Shown in pieces: positions 7,385 through 17,111 of a stretch of DNA of 64,000 nucleotides (its first letter is position 1; every line of letters begins with the position of its first letter). The DNA is taken from positions 62,001 through 126,000 of the forward strand of contig NZ_QNUX01000008.1 of the NCBI RefSeq assembly GCF_003312425.1. The letters run 5' to 3'. The position numbers and the translations under genes were made by a program. The stretch comes from Flavobacterium psychrolimnae. GTDB taxonomy: Bacteria > Bacteroidota > Bacteroidia > Flavobacteriales > Flavobacteriaceae. The notes beneath the pieces were generated by a model, which saw only the letters and a list, made by a program, of their open reading frames with translations, did no database searches and was not told the DNA's origin.

Positions 7385-9520
7385 ATGAAAAATAAACTCA
7401 TCCTCAGTTGTCTTTGTGTTATTTTTGCAGCATCAAATACTAAAATTAAAGCACAAAAAATGTCAAAAAATATTCCAACTCCAATAGCTAAAATAATCCC
7501 AAAAACTTTAGAAAAACATAACGAAAAAAGAGTAGATAATTATTTCTGGTTAAACGACAGAGAGAATCCTGAAGTAATCGATTATTTGAATCAGGAAAAT
7601 ACCTATTATGACGCTATGACTGCGGATACGAAAGGTTTTCAGAAAGAATTATACGAAGAAATGAAAGCCCGCATCAAGGAAGAAGACCAATCAGTTCCTT
7701 ATTTATACAATGGTTATTATTACATAACGCGTTTTGAAACCGGAAAAGATTATCCTATTTATTCCAGAAAAAAAGGAAGTCTTACCGCTAATGAGGAAAT
7801 TTTATTCAACTGTAATGACTTGGCCAAAGGGCAAACTTACTTTCAATTGGGCGGTTTGAGCGTGAGTCCGGATAATAAATTTGCGAGCTTTGGTATTGAT
7901 ACTGTGGGAAGACGCATTTACACAATACAAATCAAAAATCTTGAAACAGGAGAAATTCTTTCGGATAAGATTGAAAATGCTACCGGAAGTTCAGTTTGGG
8001 CGAATGATAACAAAACGATATTTTACACCAGACAAGATAAAGTTACGTTGCGTTCTGATAAAGTTTTCAAACATAAATTAGCCACAGACGCTGCCGATGA
8101 TGTATTGGTTTTTAATGAAAAAGATGATACATTCAACGTTTCTGTGGGTAAAGAAAAATCAAAAAAATACATTGTTATAGGTTCTGGAAGTACTTTAACT
8201 ACTGAATATAGAATTTTAAATTCAGATAATCCAGACGGAGAATTTGTGGTTTTTCAACCAAGGGTTCGCGGATTAGAATACAGTATTTCTCATTTTGGTG
8301 ATTCTTTTTACATCATGACCAATAAGGACAAAGCGACTAACTTCAAGTTGATGAAAACGCCGGAGAACGCTACTGCAAAAGAAAATTGGAAAGATGTAAT
8401 CGCACATAGAAAAGATGTTTTACTGGAAGATATTGAGATTTTTAGTAATTATCTTGTTGTAGAAGAACGTTCTAATGGTTTGAATCACATTCGTATTATG
8501 CCTTGGAGTGGAGAAGGAGAGTATTATTTGCCTTTTGGGAGCGAAACATATAGTGCTTACACAACCACAAATGTAGATTTTGACACTGATATTTTACGTT
8601 ACAGCTATCAATCATTGGCTACACCATCTTCGGTTATTGATTTTAATATGAAAACCAAGGAGAAAGAAATCAAGAAAGAGCAACAAGTTCTAGGAGGCAA
8701 ATTTGATAAAAATAATTATATCGAAGAGCGTGTTTGGGCTACAGCAACTGATGGAACCAAAGTGCCAATTTCAATGGTTTATCGCAAAGGATTGAAAAAA
8801 GACGGGAATAATCCGGTATTGCTTTATGCGTATGGTTCGTACGGAGTGACAATGGATGCTTATTTTTCATCAACACGTTTGTCGATTTTGGATCGAGGAT
8901 TTGTTTTTGCAATAGCACACATTCGCGGTGGCGAGGATTTAGGAAGACAATGGTATGAGGACGGAAAATTATTGAAAAAGAAAAACACATTCACTGATTT
9001 TATTGATTGTTCCAAGTTTTTGATTCAAGAAAAATATACTTCACCAAAGCATTTATATGCTGAAGGCGGTTCTGCAGGAGGATTGTTAATGGGAGCAGTA
9101 GTCAATATGGCGCCGGAATTGTATAACGGAGTGATTGCTCAAGTGCCTTTTGTAGATGTAATTACAACTATGCTTGATGACACTATTCCGCTTACAACTG
9201 GAGAATATGATGAGTGGGGAAATCCAAACGAGAAAAAATCGTACGATTATATGTTATCGTATTCGCCTTATGACAATGTAAAGGCTCAAAAATACCCAAA
9301 TATGTTTGTTTCTACCGGACTACATGATTCTCAAGTTCAGTATTGGGAGCCTGCAAAGTGGGTTGCAAAGCTACGAACCCTAAAAACAAATGATACTGTT
9401 TTATATCTTAATACGAATATGGATGCCGGTCACGGTGGCGCTTCAGGACGATTTGAAGCTCTAAAGGAATTAGCAAAAGAATATAGTTTTTTATTAGATT
9501 TAGAAGGAATTAAAAACTAA
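7385..9520 (+). CDS. S9-family prolyl oligopeptidase, oligopeptidase B-like (protease II)
   Basis: A serine oligopeptidase that cuts small peptides, in the oligopeptidase B type after Lys/Arg. The 711-residue protein has an N-terminal hydrophobic stretch (LILSCLCVIFAAS) ending KAQ, consistent with export, then the beta-propeller domain (about 40-430), then the alpha/beta hydrolase domain. The triad is visible: Ser563 in EGGSAGG, Asp648 in GLHDSQV, His683 in AGHGGASG. Other family segments are YGSYG and FAIAHIRGGEDLGRQWYE. Length fits (about 680-720). It is transcribed alone, divergently from the YbaB gene. Confidence 0.92.
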   Translation: MKNKLILSCLCVIFAASNTKIKAQKMSKNIPTPIAKIIPKTLEKHNEKRVDNYFWLNDRENPEVIDYLNQENTYYDAMTADTKGFQKELYEEMKARIKEEDQSVPYLYNGYYYITRFETGKDYPIYSRKKGSLTANEEILFNCNDLAKGQTYFQLGGLSVSPDNKFASFGIDTVGRRIYTIQIKNLETGEILSDKIENATGSSVWANDNKTIFYTRQDKVTLRSDKVFKHKLATDAADDVLVFNEKDDTFNVSVGKEKSKKYIVIGSGSTLTTEYRILNSDNPDGEFVVFQPRVRGLEYSISHFGDSFYIMTNKDKATNFKLMKTPENATAKENWKDVIAHRKDVLLEDIEIFSNYLVVEERSNGLNHIRIMPWSGEGEYYLPFGSETYSAYTTTNVDFDTDILRYSYQSLATPSSVIDFNMKTKEKEIKKEQQVLGGKFDKNNYIEERVWATATDGTKVPISMVYRKGLKKDGNNPVLLYAYGSYGVTMDAYFSSTRLSILDRGFVFAIAHIRGGEDLGRQWYEDGKLLKKKNTFTDFIDCSKFLIQEKYTSPKHLYAEGGSAGGLLMGAVVNMAPELYNGVIAQVPFVDVITTMLDDTIPLTTGEYDEWGNPNEKKSYDYMLSYSPYDNVKAQKYPNMFVSTGLHDSQVQYWEPAKWVAKLRTLKTNDTVLYLNTNMDAGHGGASGRFEALKELAKEYSFLLDLEGIKN

Positions 9521-9535
9521 TTAGATTTTTTTTGT

Positions 9536-9543
9536 TAGATTTG
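9536..9543 (+). promoter_or_regulatory. Possible -7 promoter box before the cysteine synthase-like gene
   Basis: TAGATTTG matches TAnnTTTG, 46 nt before the ATG at 9590. I see no TTG at the usual 17-23 nt upstream, so support is partial. Confidence 0.4.
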
Positions 9544-9589
9544 CAACATTCGTGTTTAATGTAAAATTGCCACGACTAACTATTTTTTT

Positions 9590-10630
9590 ATGAAAAAAGA
9601 AATAACAGCTTATAATAATGTCTTAGAATTAATAGGTAATACTCCACTTATTAAGCTAAATAAAGTTACTGAAAATTTAGAAGGAAATTTTTACGCTAAA
9701 GTAGAAGCTTTTAATCCAGGACATTCCTCAAAAGATAGAATAGCATTATACATAATTGAAGAAGCTGAAAAGAAAGGTATTTTATCTCCGGGTGATACCA
9801 TTATTGAAACCACTTCCGGTAATACGGGTTTCAGTTTAGCAATGGTCAGTATCATAAAAGGCTACAACTGCATTCTTGCTGTTAGTTCTAAATCATCTAA
9901 AGATAAAATAGACATGCTTCGCAGCTTAGGTGCTAAAGTGTATGTTTGTCCGGCACATGTTTCTGCTGATGATGAACGTTCTTATTATAACGTAGCCAAA
10001 CGTTTGCACGAAGAAACGAAAGGTTCTGTTTATATCAATCAGTATTTCAATGAGTTGAATGTTGATGCACATTATAAGTCTACCGGTCCGGAAATTTGGA
10101 AACAAACTAACGGAGCAATTACACACTTAATTGCTTGTAGTGGAACTGGAGGAACTATTTCAGGTACTGCAAAATACTTAAAAGAACAGAATCCCAATAT
10201 TAGAATTCTTGGAGTGGATGCTTTTGGTTCTGTATTGAAAAAATATCATGAAACCAGAGAATTTGATAATGATGAGATTTACCCATACAGAATAGAAGGT
10301 CTGGGAAAAAATTTGATTCCATCTGCAACGGATTTTGATATTATTGATAAGTTCATGAAAGTGACGGATGAGGAAAGCGCTCATGCTGCCCGAGAAATCA
10401 CTAGAAAAGAAGGTTTATTTGTTGGATATACTTCAGGAGCAGTAATGCAAGCGATAAGACAATATGCAGAAGAAGGTGAATTTGATGCCAACAGTAATGT
10501 AATCGCAATTTTTCCTGATCACGGTTCTCGTTACATGAGTAAAGTATTTAGCGATGATTGGATGAACGAACAAGGTTTCTTTGACAGCATCAACGAAGAA
10601 GAAGTTCAAAAAATTGAAATGATAAAATAA
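9590..10630 (+). CDS. Cysteine synthase / cystathionine beta-synthase family PLP enzyme
   Basis: A fold-type II PLP enzyme that replaces the beta group of an activated serine (O-acetylserine or similar) with sulfide or another nucleophile. The 346-residue protein has [14 protein letters not shown], the Schiff-base Lys48 in PGHSSKDR, the substrate loop [11 protein letters not shown] and the phosphate-binding [13 protein letters not shown]. Two things differ from plain CysK/CysM: the Lys motif is PGHSSKDR rather than the common PxxSxKxR, and there is a C-terminal tail of about 30 residues (DDWMNEQGF ... EMIK). Bona fide O-acetylserine sulfhydrylase is plausible, but another beta-replacement is possible. 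It converges with the 690-residue PLP-fold gene, separated by a terminator. Confidence 0.88.
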   Translation: MKKEITAYNNVLELIGNTPLIKLNKVTENLEGNFYAKVEAFNPGHSSKDRIALYIIEEAEKKGILSPGDTIIETTSGNTGFSLAMVSIIKGYNCILAVSSKSSKDKIDMLRSLGAKVYVCPAHVSADDERSYYNVAKRLHEETKGSVYINQYFNELNVDAHYKSTGPEIWKQTNGAITHLIACSGTGGTISGTAKYLKEQNPNIRILGVDAFGSVLKKYHETREFDNDEIYPYRIEGLGKNLIPSATDFDIIDKFMKVTDEESAHAAREITRKEGLFVGYTSGAVMQAIRQYAEEGEFDANSNVIAIFPDHGSRYMSKVFSDDWMNEQGFFDSINEEEVQKIEMIK

Positions 10631-10647
10631 GTTAAAAATTATAAATG

Positions 10648-10685
10648 AAAAAGTCCCATCTGCTTTTGCGAATGGGACTTTTTTA
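10648..10685 (+). terminator. Intrinsic terminator between converging genes
   Basis: A 9-bp stem AAGTCCCAT (10651-10659) pairs with 10672-10680, followed by TTTTT. It ends the cysteine synthase-like gene and may also serve the converging 690-residue gene. Confidence 0.85.
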
Positions 10686-10713
10686 TTGAGTTTATATAAG
10701 AACACTTTTTTAT

Positions 10714-12786
10714 TTAATCCAATAATTCAGGATTATTAAGTATCAATTCAATTTTTTTAATAGTGATTGTGATCTGACTCATTTGCAGTTCTATGTTTCT
10801 AAAAAAGAGGCTAATATCTCTATTGACCCAACTTTCAGAAATAACTCTTGCACCCAAACTAATTCTTAAAATAGCACTTTCAATTTCAGTAGTATATTTT
10901 ACATTAACTGCTTGACCAATATGACATTTTTGGGCAGCAAGTCGAATGATTTCTAAAGAAGAACCTTCAAACTGATCAGATAAATCAGAATTTAATAAAG
11001 TGTATAATTTCTTTACTTTATCAACAGATAATACTTCATTGTTTTTAAAAATAAAGAAAGGAAAAATAGTACGGATATTTCTTATTCCAAATTCTTTACT
11101 GCTGTAGCTCTTGGTTTTTGTTTCGTCCCCATAAATAGGCTGTAAAAAAGTAGCTTCTTTTATGGAGTCATCCACAAAATTGCAAAACATCTCAATACCC
11201 ATATTTCGATATAAAATAGGTGTTTTGTAATACCTGTCCATTTCAACCACGGCAGCGTTCCAGCGCATATAAGAACCATAGTTGTAGCCGTCAGATAATT
11301 CATTGGAACAAAACCAGGAAGTCGGCCAATCAGAACGATTATAATATTGGGTTAAACCTTTGGGTAATGTGTTTTTTACAGATTGAATTAATTTATTGAC
11401 ATTTTTAGGTAAAATTAATGCACCGCAGTATGGAGGGCCAGTGAAGAATTTACTCCCTGTTATGGTGACAATATATCCTTTATTTAAATAATTTTGTATG
11501 TCTTTTGGATCTAATCTTAGCTGTGAGCCATCTACAATTATTTGAATTGATAAATCTTCAAGTGTATTTAGTTTTTTAATAAATTCGTCGCTGGGAGATT
11601 GATATCCTAGTTTTGATTGGTCCATAGTATGTAACACTATATGCCTGCCTTGATTTTTGGTCTTTATAACGGCATCAAATACTTCCTGATCTAATTGATT
11701 AGAAGATTTTAATGCTCCATTTTGATCTCTAAAAGGAATTTGTATTAAATCAACATCTCTAAAACCTTCTATTTTAGTGTCTTTTTTAATTGGATGATTT
11801 AAAGCAGTAGTGTTTTCAAAATGACACCCTTTTAAGGCCGCCGCCACACCGCTACCAGTTTCATCAGAAGCAACGAGAATATGTGTAATTTCTTTGTCGG
11901 AAATAATTTGCGTTATGGCTGCTATTTGAAGAGAAGAATCAGTACCTGACGGTGAAAAAATTATTTCACATTCCTCATTTAATTTAAATATGTGTCTAAG
12001 GTTGTTTTTTAGCAATTCAGAAAACTCGATTGTAGTATCTTGAAAACCTTTTTTTAGGCTATTTCTAATCAATATACTTCTTACTTTATCTGTTTTATCA
12101 AAAGCAAAATTAGAAACGCTCGACGCCGTAGAAGAAGCAAAAGTAAATGCATCAGGTCTTGGGAATGGGCGACATCCGTATTTGTTTAGTAAATGAATTT
12201 CGTCGATATTCAATCGAAGATCACCACCAGACATCAACATATATTCTGTAGGTTTTGCAAGATTTTCGACAATAGGTTTCCAAGATTCTTTGAGTTCAGT
12301 GTTAGAATTTTTTAAACCATGAAAAGATTGAAGCTCTTCATTTATCAGTGAAGATTCAGCATTTAGATGGATGTCATTTTTGATTAAATTAATTAGAACA
12401 TAATCAAGATTTTCTAATTTTTCTTTATCATCTTTTGGCAGTAAATTATAAAATATTCTGATTACTTCAAGAGCTGCAATATCACATAAAACAACATCTT
12501 TTTTCTCGGCGTTCAAAGCTTTGTACCATAGCTGCCATTCGATTCCATATCTTAAATAGACTAAAGCTAAAATAGGTTTGTTCAAAAAAGAGGAACCAAT
12601 TATAATTGATTTATTAGGTACAATTTTGAAAATAGTAGGCTCACTGGTTGAAGTGATAATGTTAATGTTATTTATCTTTGGTACGGTATTGAATCTTTTT
12701 AAAATGCGAACTAAATAGTCTACATTTTCTTTTTCAAATAAACTGGTTCTTTTATATTGATTTTCAATTAGAATATTGTTTGTCAT
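10714..12786 (-). CDS. Unrecognised large protein with a PLP-dependent (fold type I, aminotransferase V-like) domain
   Basis: A 690-residue protein I cannot assign to a named family. Residues 1 to about 210 show no recognisable domain. From about 215 the sequence follows the order of fold-type I PLP enzymes: FSPSGTDSSLQIAAI (cofactor phosphate region, about 275-290), DETGSGVAAALKG, IVDGSQLRLDP with a probable pyridine-binding Asp419, then TGSKFFTGPPYCGALILP with a probable Schiff-base Lys446. No signal peptide or membrane segment is seen, so it is likely cytoplasmic. It is monocistronic, with a long 5' region. A small hairpin (CGTTC-CTTA-GAACG, 12805-12818) lies 19 nt before the start. Decarboxylase, lyase or cysteine desulfurase-like activity are all possible; I do not pick one. 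Confidence 0.8.
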   Translation of the reverse strand: MTNNILIENQYKRTSLFEKENVDYLVRILKRFNTVPKINNINIITSTSEPTIFKIVPNKSIIIGSSFLNKPILALVYLRYGIEWQLWYKALNAEKKDVVLCDIAALEVIRIFYNLLPKDDKEKLENLDYVLINLIKNDIHLNAESSLINEELQSFHGLKNSNTELKESWKPIVENLAKPTEYMLMSGGDLRLNIDEIHLLNKYGCRPFPRPDAFTFASSTASSVSNFAFDKTDKVRSILIRNSLKKGFQDTTIEFSELLKNNLRHIFKLNEECEIIFSPSGTDSSLQIAAITQIISDKEITHILVASDETGSGVAAALKGCHFENTTALNHPIKKDTKIEGFRDVDLIQIPFRDQNGALKSSNQLDQEVFDAVIKTKNQGRHIVLHTMDQSKLGYQSPSDEFIKKLNTLEDLSIQIIVDGSQLRLDPKDIQNYLNKGYIVTITGSKFFTGPPYCGALILPKNVNKLIQSVKNTLPKGLTQYYNRSDWPTSWFCSNELSDGYNYGSYMRWNAAVVEMDRYYKTPILYRNMGIEMFCNFVDDSIKEATFLQPIYGDETKTKSYSSKEFGIRNIRTIFPFFIFKNNEVLSVDKVKKLYTLLNSDLSDQFEGSSLEIIRLAAQKCHIGQAVNVKYTTEIESAILRISLGARVISESWVNRDISLFFRNIELQMSQITITIKKIELILNNPELLD

Positions 12787-13238
12787 ATATGTTATAATTT
12801 TAAGCGTTCCTTAGAACGATATTCTGTATTGGGAATAATTTGCTTTCTACTAAACTCATTCAATCAAGAATCATCTTTTGGAGAAAATTTTCACAAAAAA
12901 TAATTGTGTTTCTAATGGTTTTATGTTTCGCTTGTTTTTGAGGCGTTGCATTTCGCAAAAGTTAGCAAAGATAAGAAACTTGGTAGCAGTAAAAAAGATA
13001 TTAAAAAATACTCGTTTGCTAAATCCTTTGTTTTTAGTTAAAGTCTATTATTTAAAAGGTATTCATACAGTAATTTGAATGCAAAAGCTGATTAAAAATT
13101 GTTTTGAAATACTATTGATTTTTTTCTTGAAAACTTCAGAAAAAGTGAAATGGCAGAAGTTATATAGTTAGATCATAAATTGTGAAACAAAAAAAACTCC
13201 AGCCAAAGCTAGAGTTTTACGTATAATTGTAACGAATT
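12787..13238. other. Intergenic region of 452 nt
   Basis: No convincing gene. It holds the 5' region of the 690-residue gene, with a possible -7 box on the minus strand at 12973-12966 (TATCTTTG, no clear -33 TTG), a small hairpin at 12805-12818 and the yebC terminator at its right end. A 66-codon plus-strand ORF (12878-13078) has no protein-like features. Confidence 0.6.
13193..13218 (-). terminator. Intrinsic terminator of yebC
   Basis: A 10-bp stem with one mismatch (AAAACTC-c-AGC with GCT-a-GAGTTTT) around a CAAA loop, followed on the minus strand by eight U. It lies 20 nt after the yebC stop. Confidence 0.85.
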
Positions 13239-13952
13239 TTAAGCTTCTTCCATCGTGTGATACACGTTCATTACGTCATCATCTTCCTCCAGTTTTTCAA
13301 TTAGCTTTTCGATGTCAGCCATTTCTGCTTCCGATAATTTCTTTGTAATCTGTGGAATTCTTTCAAATCCAGAAGAAAGAATTTCCAATCCTCTGTTTTC
13401 TAATTCTTTCTGGATGGTTCCAAAACTTCCAAAAGGAGCATAAATCAAGATACCGTCTTCATCTTCAAAAACTTCCTCAGCACCGAAATCGATTAATTCT
13501 AACTCCAGTTCTTCAGGATCAATTCCGTTTGCAGGAATTCTAAAGTTGCAGGTGTGATCAAACATAAATTCTACAGAACCTTGAGTTCCCATAGTTCCGT
13601 TGCATTTGTTGAAGTAACTTCTAACATTAGCTACCGTTCTGTTATTATTATCAGTTGCAGTTTCCACTAGAATTGCGATTCCATGAGGCGCATATCCTTC
13701 AAATAAAACTTCTTTATAATTGGCTGTGTCTTTGTCAGTTGCTTTTTTTATGGCGCGTTCCACATTTTCTTTAGGCATATTTACTGCCTTAGAGTTCTGG
13801 ATAACAGCTCTTAATCTGGAGTTGGCATCAGGATTTGGTCCGCCTTCCTTTACAGCCATTACAATATCTTTTCCAATTCTGGTAAATGCTTTGGCCATTG
13901 CTGACCAACGTTTCATTTTTCTTCCTTTTCTAAACTCAAACGCTCTTCCCAT
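13239..13952 (-). CDS. yebC: YebC/PmpR (TACO1) family protein
   Basis: The 237-residue protein starts MGRAFEFRKGRKMKRWSAMAKAF, the Bacteroidota version of the YebC N-terminus, and continues with RIGKDIVMAVKEGGPNPDANSRLR, PKENVERAIKKA and YEGYAPHGIAILVE-like segments typical of the family. YebC proteins were long called transcription regulators; members such as TACO1 and bacterial YebC2 aid translation of proline-rich stretches. The C-terminal part is acidic (EKLIEKLEEDDDVMNVYHTMEEA). Length is standard (235-250). It has its own promoter (13975-14004) in the short gap after the unknown secreted protein gene. Confidence 0.95.
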   Translation of the reverse strand: MGRAFEFRKGRKMKRWSAMAKAFTRIGKDIVMAVKEGGPNPDANSRLRAVIQNSKAVNMPKENVERAIKKATDKDTANYKEVLFEGYAPHGIAILVETATDNNNRTVANVRSYFNKCNGTMGTQGSVEFMFDHTCNFRIPANGIDPEELELELIDFGAEEVFEDEDGILIYAPFGSFGTIQKELENRGLEILSSGFERIPQITKKLSEAEMADIEKLIEKLEEDDDVMNVYHTMEEA

Positions 13953-13974
13953 TTCTATTTCTTATTTTGAACTG

Positions 13975-14004
13975 CAAAAATACAGTTATTAGTTATTTTT
14001 TCAA
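13975..14004 (-). promoter_or_regulatory. Bacteroidota-type promoter of yebC
   Basis: On the minus strand: TTG (14004-14002), 19 nt, TATTTTTG (13982-13975), a full consensus match at near-ideal spacing, 23 nt before the yebC ATG. It sits in the 61-nt gap after the upstream operon, where no terminator is seen, so read-through into yebC is also possible. Confidence 0.65.
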
Positions 14005-14013
14005 ATATTTTTG

Positions 14014-15048
14014 TTAATCAATTGGAACGTGTTTCGAAATAAAATTTGTTCCTGTCGCATTCCAGTTATTGATTGCATTGGAGCGCTCAGTATTGAACTT
14101 TGTATTCAGTTTGTTGTAAGTTCCAACTTCTTTATTCAAAGCATTTACAAGCGAATTAAAATTATCAATTTCTGCTTTAGATCTTGCATTCGCTGCTTTG
14201 TCGTCCATAATCTTTTTGCTTTCCTGAAATTTTTGGTTCAACATCATAAAAGCAACAACTCCAGGTGCAAATTCTAACGCTTCTTTTTTACTGAATTCCA
14301 ATACTTTTTTGGTAGCATTTACAAGCATTAAGTCATTTTTATAAGGTTGAAATGTCTTTAGTTTTTCTAAACCTTCATTCGAATACTGTTCCAGTGCATT
14401 GCTGTTTTGTTGAATTGCGTTCAAATTGTTATCAGTAATCGCTTTCATCAATACTGACTCTGTGAAATTCACTTTGAAAAAGATCAGGTATAATTGAGTA
14501 TGATTTTCGAAAACTTCATTGGATATTTTCATTTTCTTGCCCAATTCACTTTTATCCTCCCCAATTTGAATCCCATATTTGGTAGCAAATATTTTTTGGT
14601 TGGCATTCAATTTATCGACTTCCTCATTGATTTTAGCATTCACTAAATCTCTGGCCATAATATATGCTTCCATAAAGTCATAGGATTGTTCTGCAACTTC
14701 CTGCATGTTTATTATTTTGTCATATTCCTGATTGATTTGCTTTTCAGAAATTGCCAGATAGGCTAGAAGTTGATTTCTATATTCCACATCACCTTTGTAG
14801 CCGTCTTTAAGGGCTTCTATTTTTTTAGCTGCGGTTTGTATGCTTTTGACTAATGTTTTTCGAGTAACATCTATTTTTCGGGCATTCTTGCTGTGTGCCA
14901 CTGCCGAAGTGTACTTCCAAGTTGTTCGGGCAATAATATCGGTTTCCTTACTGATATAATTCAAATAATCTACAGGCGTTTTGAATTCCTGAGCATTAGT
15001 AAAAGTTGTAATAAGCAAAAGTAAGAGCAAGGTAAAGGTTGGTTTCAT
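14014..15048 (-). CDS. Secreted alpha-helical protein of unknown function
   Basis: A 344-residue protein with a signal peptide (about 1-20, core LLLLLLITTFTNA, ending NAQ). The rest is Lys/Glu/Asn-rich and strongly helical, with no membrane segment or recognisable catalytic motif. It resembles in style the proteins named LIC11966-family surface proteins, but I cannot confirm that from memory. It is the last gene of gcvT-protease-this gene: only 14 nt separate it from the S41 protease upstream. That spacing suggests it is made together with the protease and could be its periplasmic partner or substrate adaptor (inference). Confidence 0.75.
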   Translation of the reverse strand: MKPTFTLLLLLLITTFTNAQEFKTPVDYLNYISKETDIIARTTWKYTSAVAHSKNARKIDVTRKTLVKSIQTAAKKIEALKDGYKGDVEYRNQLLAYLAISEKQINQEYDKIINMQEVAEQSYDFMEAYIMARDLVNAKINEEVDKLNANQKIFATKYGIQIGEDKSELGKKMKISNEVFENHTQLYLIFFKVNFTESVLMKAITDNNLNAIQQNSNALEQYSNEGLEKLKTFQPYKNDLMLVNATKKVLEFSKKEALEFAPGVVAFMMLNQKFQESKKIMDDKAANARSKAEIDNFNSLVNALNKEVGTYNKLNTKFNTERSNAINNWNATGTNFISKHVPID

Positions 15049-15062
15049 ATTTTAGAATTGGT

Positions 15063-17105
15063 TTATTTGGTTATAGTGTTGTAATCATTCAGTATTGCAA
15101 TTGCTTCTTCCAGATAAGGACTGTTTTTTAAATTTTTGAGTTTATACGCATTGCTTTCCTGCTGAAAAGTGTCAAATTTTAAATTTTCTACATCATACGA
15201 AGTATTGGAAAGAGTAAAATCACTTTCACTTTCTACTATTTTTTTAACTTTTTCCCAAAGGGAATCAATTTCATGTACATCGTCAAACACATCTTTAAAA
15301 ACTAATCGTGTTGGTTTTTTAGGATTGTTATAAAGTGCATTAATCTGTTCATTTGCTGTATTAATTTCATTAAAACGAACATTTGCTTTTACTCTTGTTT
15401 GGCTTAATGCTGTTAGTTGTGGGAAATAAGTTCGTGGCAACGGACTGAATCTCGCTTTGGTAGTAATGATGTCATTTTTTAAAGCCGTTTTGTAACTGTC
15501 TTCACGAGAAGTAATACTGTCAAATAAAATCGGTAGCGCAATATCTGGTATAATTCCTTGCATTTGATGGCTTTTACCGGAAACTCTGTAGAATTTTTCA
15601 ATAGTTACCTTCACAAAATCCTGTTGTTTTTTTTCGTCCAAAGGCAAAATAGCCTGCATTGTAGCTTTTCCTAATGAGGTGCTCCCGATTATTATTCCGC
15701 GGTTGTAATCTTGGATAGCTGCTGCAAAAAATTCGCTTGCTGAAGCAGAATTCCCATTTATCAGCACTACCAAAGGACCATTGTAAACGCTGCCGCGATT
15801 AAAATCTTTCAAGATAGTTTGCTGGTCTTTGCTGTCGACTAAAACGGATAAAGGACCGATGTCGATAAACATTCCGGCTAATTTAATCGCTTCCTGTATA
15901 GCGCCACCACCATTATTCTGGAGGTCAATCACTAATCCTTTGATGTTGTCTTTTTGAAGTTTTACAATTTCTTTGGCAACATCATCAGCGCATCCTTGAA
16001 CGGAATTTCCATCAAAATCCGAATAAAAACTGGGGATATTGATATAACCAATTTTAGCTTTTTTTTCGGCAATAAAACTATAGACGACATTATCCGTTGC
16101 TTTCATCACTTGCTTTCTAAGAAATACAGTCATGACAGCTCCATTTTTTTTCTGAATGGTTAATTCTATGTCTGTATTGGAATCTAAAAAAATCAATTCT
16201 CCAATTTTTTCAATAGAAGAACAGGAAACGGTATAGCTGATTCCTTTGGTATTGGAAACGGCTAGAATGATGTCATCTTTTTCAAACTTACCAGTTTTTG
16301 CAGCGGGACCGCCCGGAACTATTTCTTGCACAACGATTTCTTCTTTCTCATTAAAACCTACATTCAGCCCTAATGATAACGTGCTGGTGGACAAACCCGA
16401 CATGAAGCTGGATTTTGCAGCTAAAGAAAAATAATTAGAATGCGGGTCAAAATAAGTACAAAACAAATTCAAAAAAGTGTTGTGTAAATCACTTTCTATT
16501 CGGCCTTTAATGTCCAAAATACTGTTTACCTGACACAAATTAGCATCAAATAACTTTATTTTAGTTGTTTTTTCGAGAGTGGCAAAATTTTGATTTAATG
16601 AATCTAAATTTGAACTTAGTTTCGAAATATCTTCCAGGATATCATATCGAATTCTCTTTTTCCAAATACGTTCTAAATCTGTTGCAACTAAATCAAAAGG
16701 AAATTTTTTCTTCGAAAATTTGACTGAATCATTGGAAGTGTAATCAAATGGTTCTTTCTGTATTTTCTCTAAAACTTTCTTTTTTCTGTTCAAAGCCAAA
16801 GTGTAGACGGCGACAAAATCATTCATGAAAGAACAATTATTTTGCAATAGATAATTGTCAAGTTGCAATCTGTGTTTGCATAATTTGTCGTACTCAATCT
16901 TCGTGAATAAGTTTCGGTTCGAATCCAAAGCATCCAAAAAACCATCAAAAACAAAAACCGATAAACTGTCGTCTACCGGTTTAGGTTGATAATGTTCACG
17001 TTGTAATAACGCGTTTATTTTAGAAAGTGTTTCACAAGTTTTTGCGTCATTTTGACCAAAAAGTGAAAATGTAGTAAGCAAAAATGCTAGTGAAAGTTTC
17101 TTCAT
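15063..17105 (-). CDS. prc: Carboxy-terminal processing (tail-specific) protease, S41 family
   Basis: A periplasmic Ser-Lys protease that degrades or trims proteins from the C-terminus. The 680-residue protein has a signal peptide (about 1-17, ending SLFGQ), a long N-terminal helical domain, a PDZ domain (about 235-330, with EIVPGGPAAKTGKFEKDDIIL) and the S41 core. Active-site residues match E. coli Prc spacing: Ser455 in NSASASEFF, Asp466 and Lys480 in SLGKATMQ. A C-terminal DUF3340-like part follows. Size matches Prc (about 680). It lies 6 nt after gcvT and 14 nt before the unknown secreted protein, so the three are probably one transcript. Confidence 0.93.
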   Translation of the reverse strand: MKKLSLAFLLTTFSLFGQNDAKTCETLSKINALLQREHYQPKPVDDSLSVFVFDGFLDALDSNRNLFTKIEYDKLCKHRLQLDNYLLQNNCSFMNDFVAVYTLALNRKKKVLEKIQKEPFDYTSNDSVKFSKKKFPFDLVATDLERIWKKRIRYDILEDISKLSSNLDSLNQNFATLEKTTKIKLFDANLCQVNSILDIKGRIESDLHNTFLNLFCTYFDPHSNYFSLAAKSSFMSGLSTSTLSLGLNVGFNEKEEIVVQEIVPGGPAAKTGKFEKDDIILAVSNTKGISYTVSCSSIEKIGELIFLDSNTDIELTIQKKNGAVMTVFLRKQVMKATDNVVYSFIAEKKAKIGYINIPSFYSDFDGNSVQGCADDVAKEIVKLQKDNIKGLVIDLQNNGGGAIQEAIKLAGMFIDIGPLSVLVDSKDQQTILKDFNRGSVYNGPLVVLINGNSASASEFFAAAIQDYNRGIIIGSTSLGKATMQAILPLDEKKQQDFVKVTIEKFYRVSGKSHQMQGIIPDIALPILFDSITSREDSYKTALKNDIITTKARFSPLPRTYFPQLTALSQTRVKANVRFNEINTANEQINALYNNPKKPTRLVFKDVFDDVHEIDSLWEKVKKIVESESDFTLSNTSYDVENLKFDTFQQESNAYKLKNLKNSPYLEEAIAILNDYNTITK

Positions 17106-17111
17106 TTATTT

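Noticed and set aside
12878..13078. 66-codon plus-strand ORF in the gap before yebC
   Set aside because: Basic, low-complexity translation without a recognisable pattern; no promoter or conserved features.
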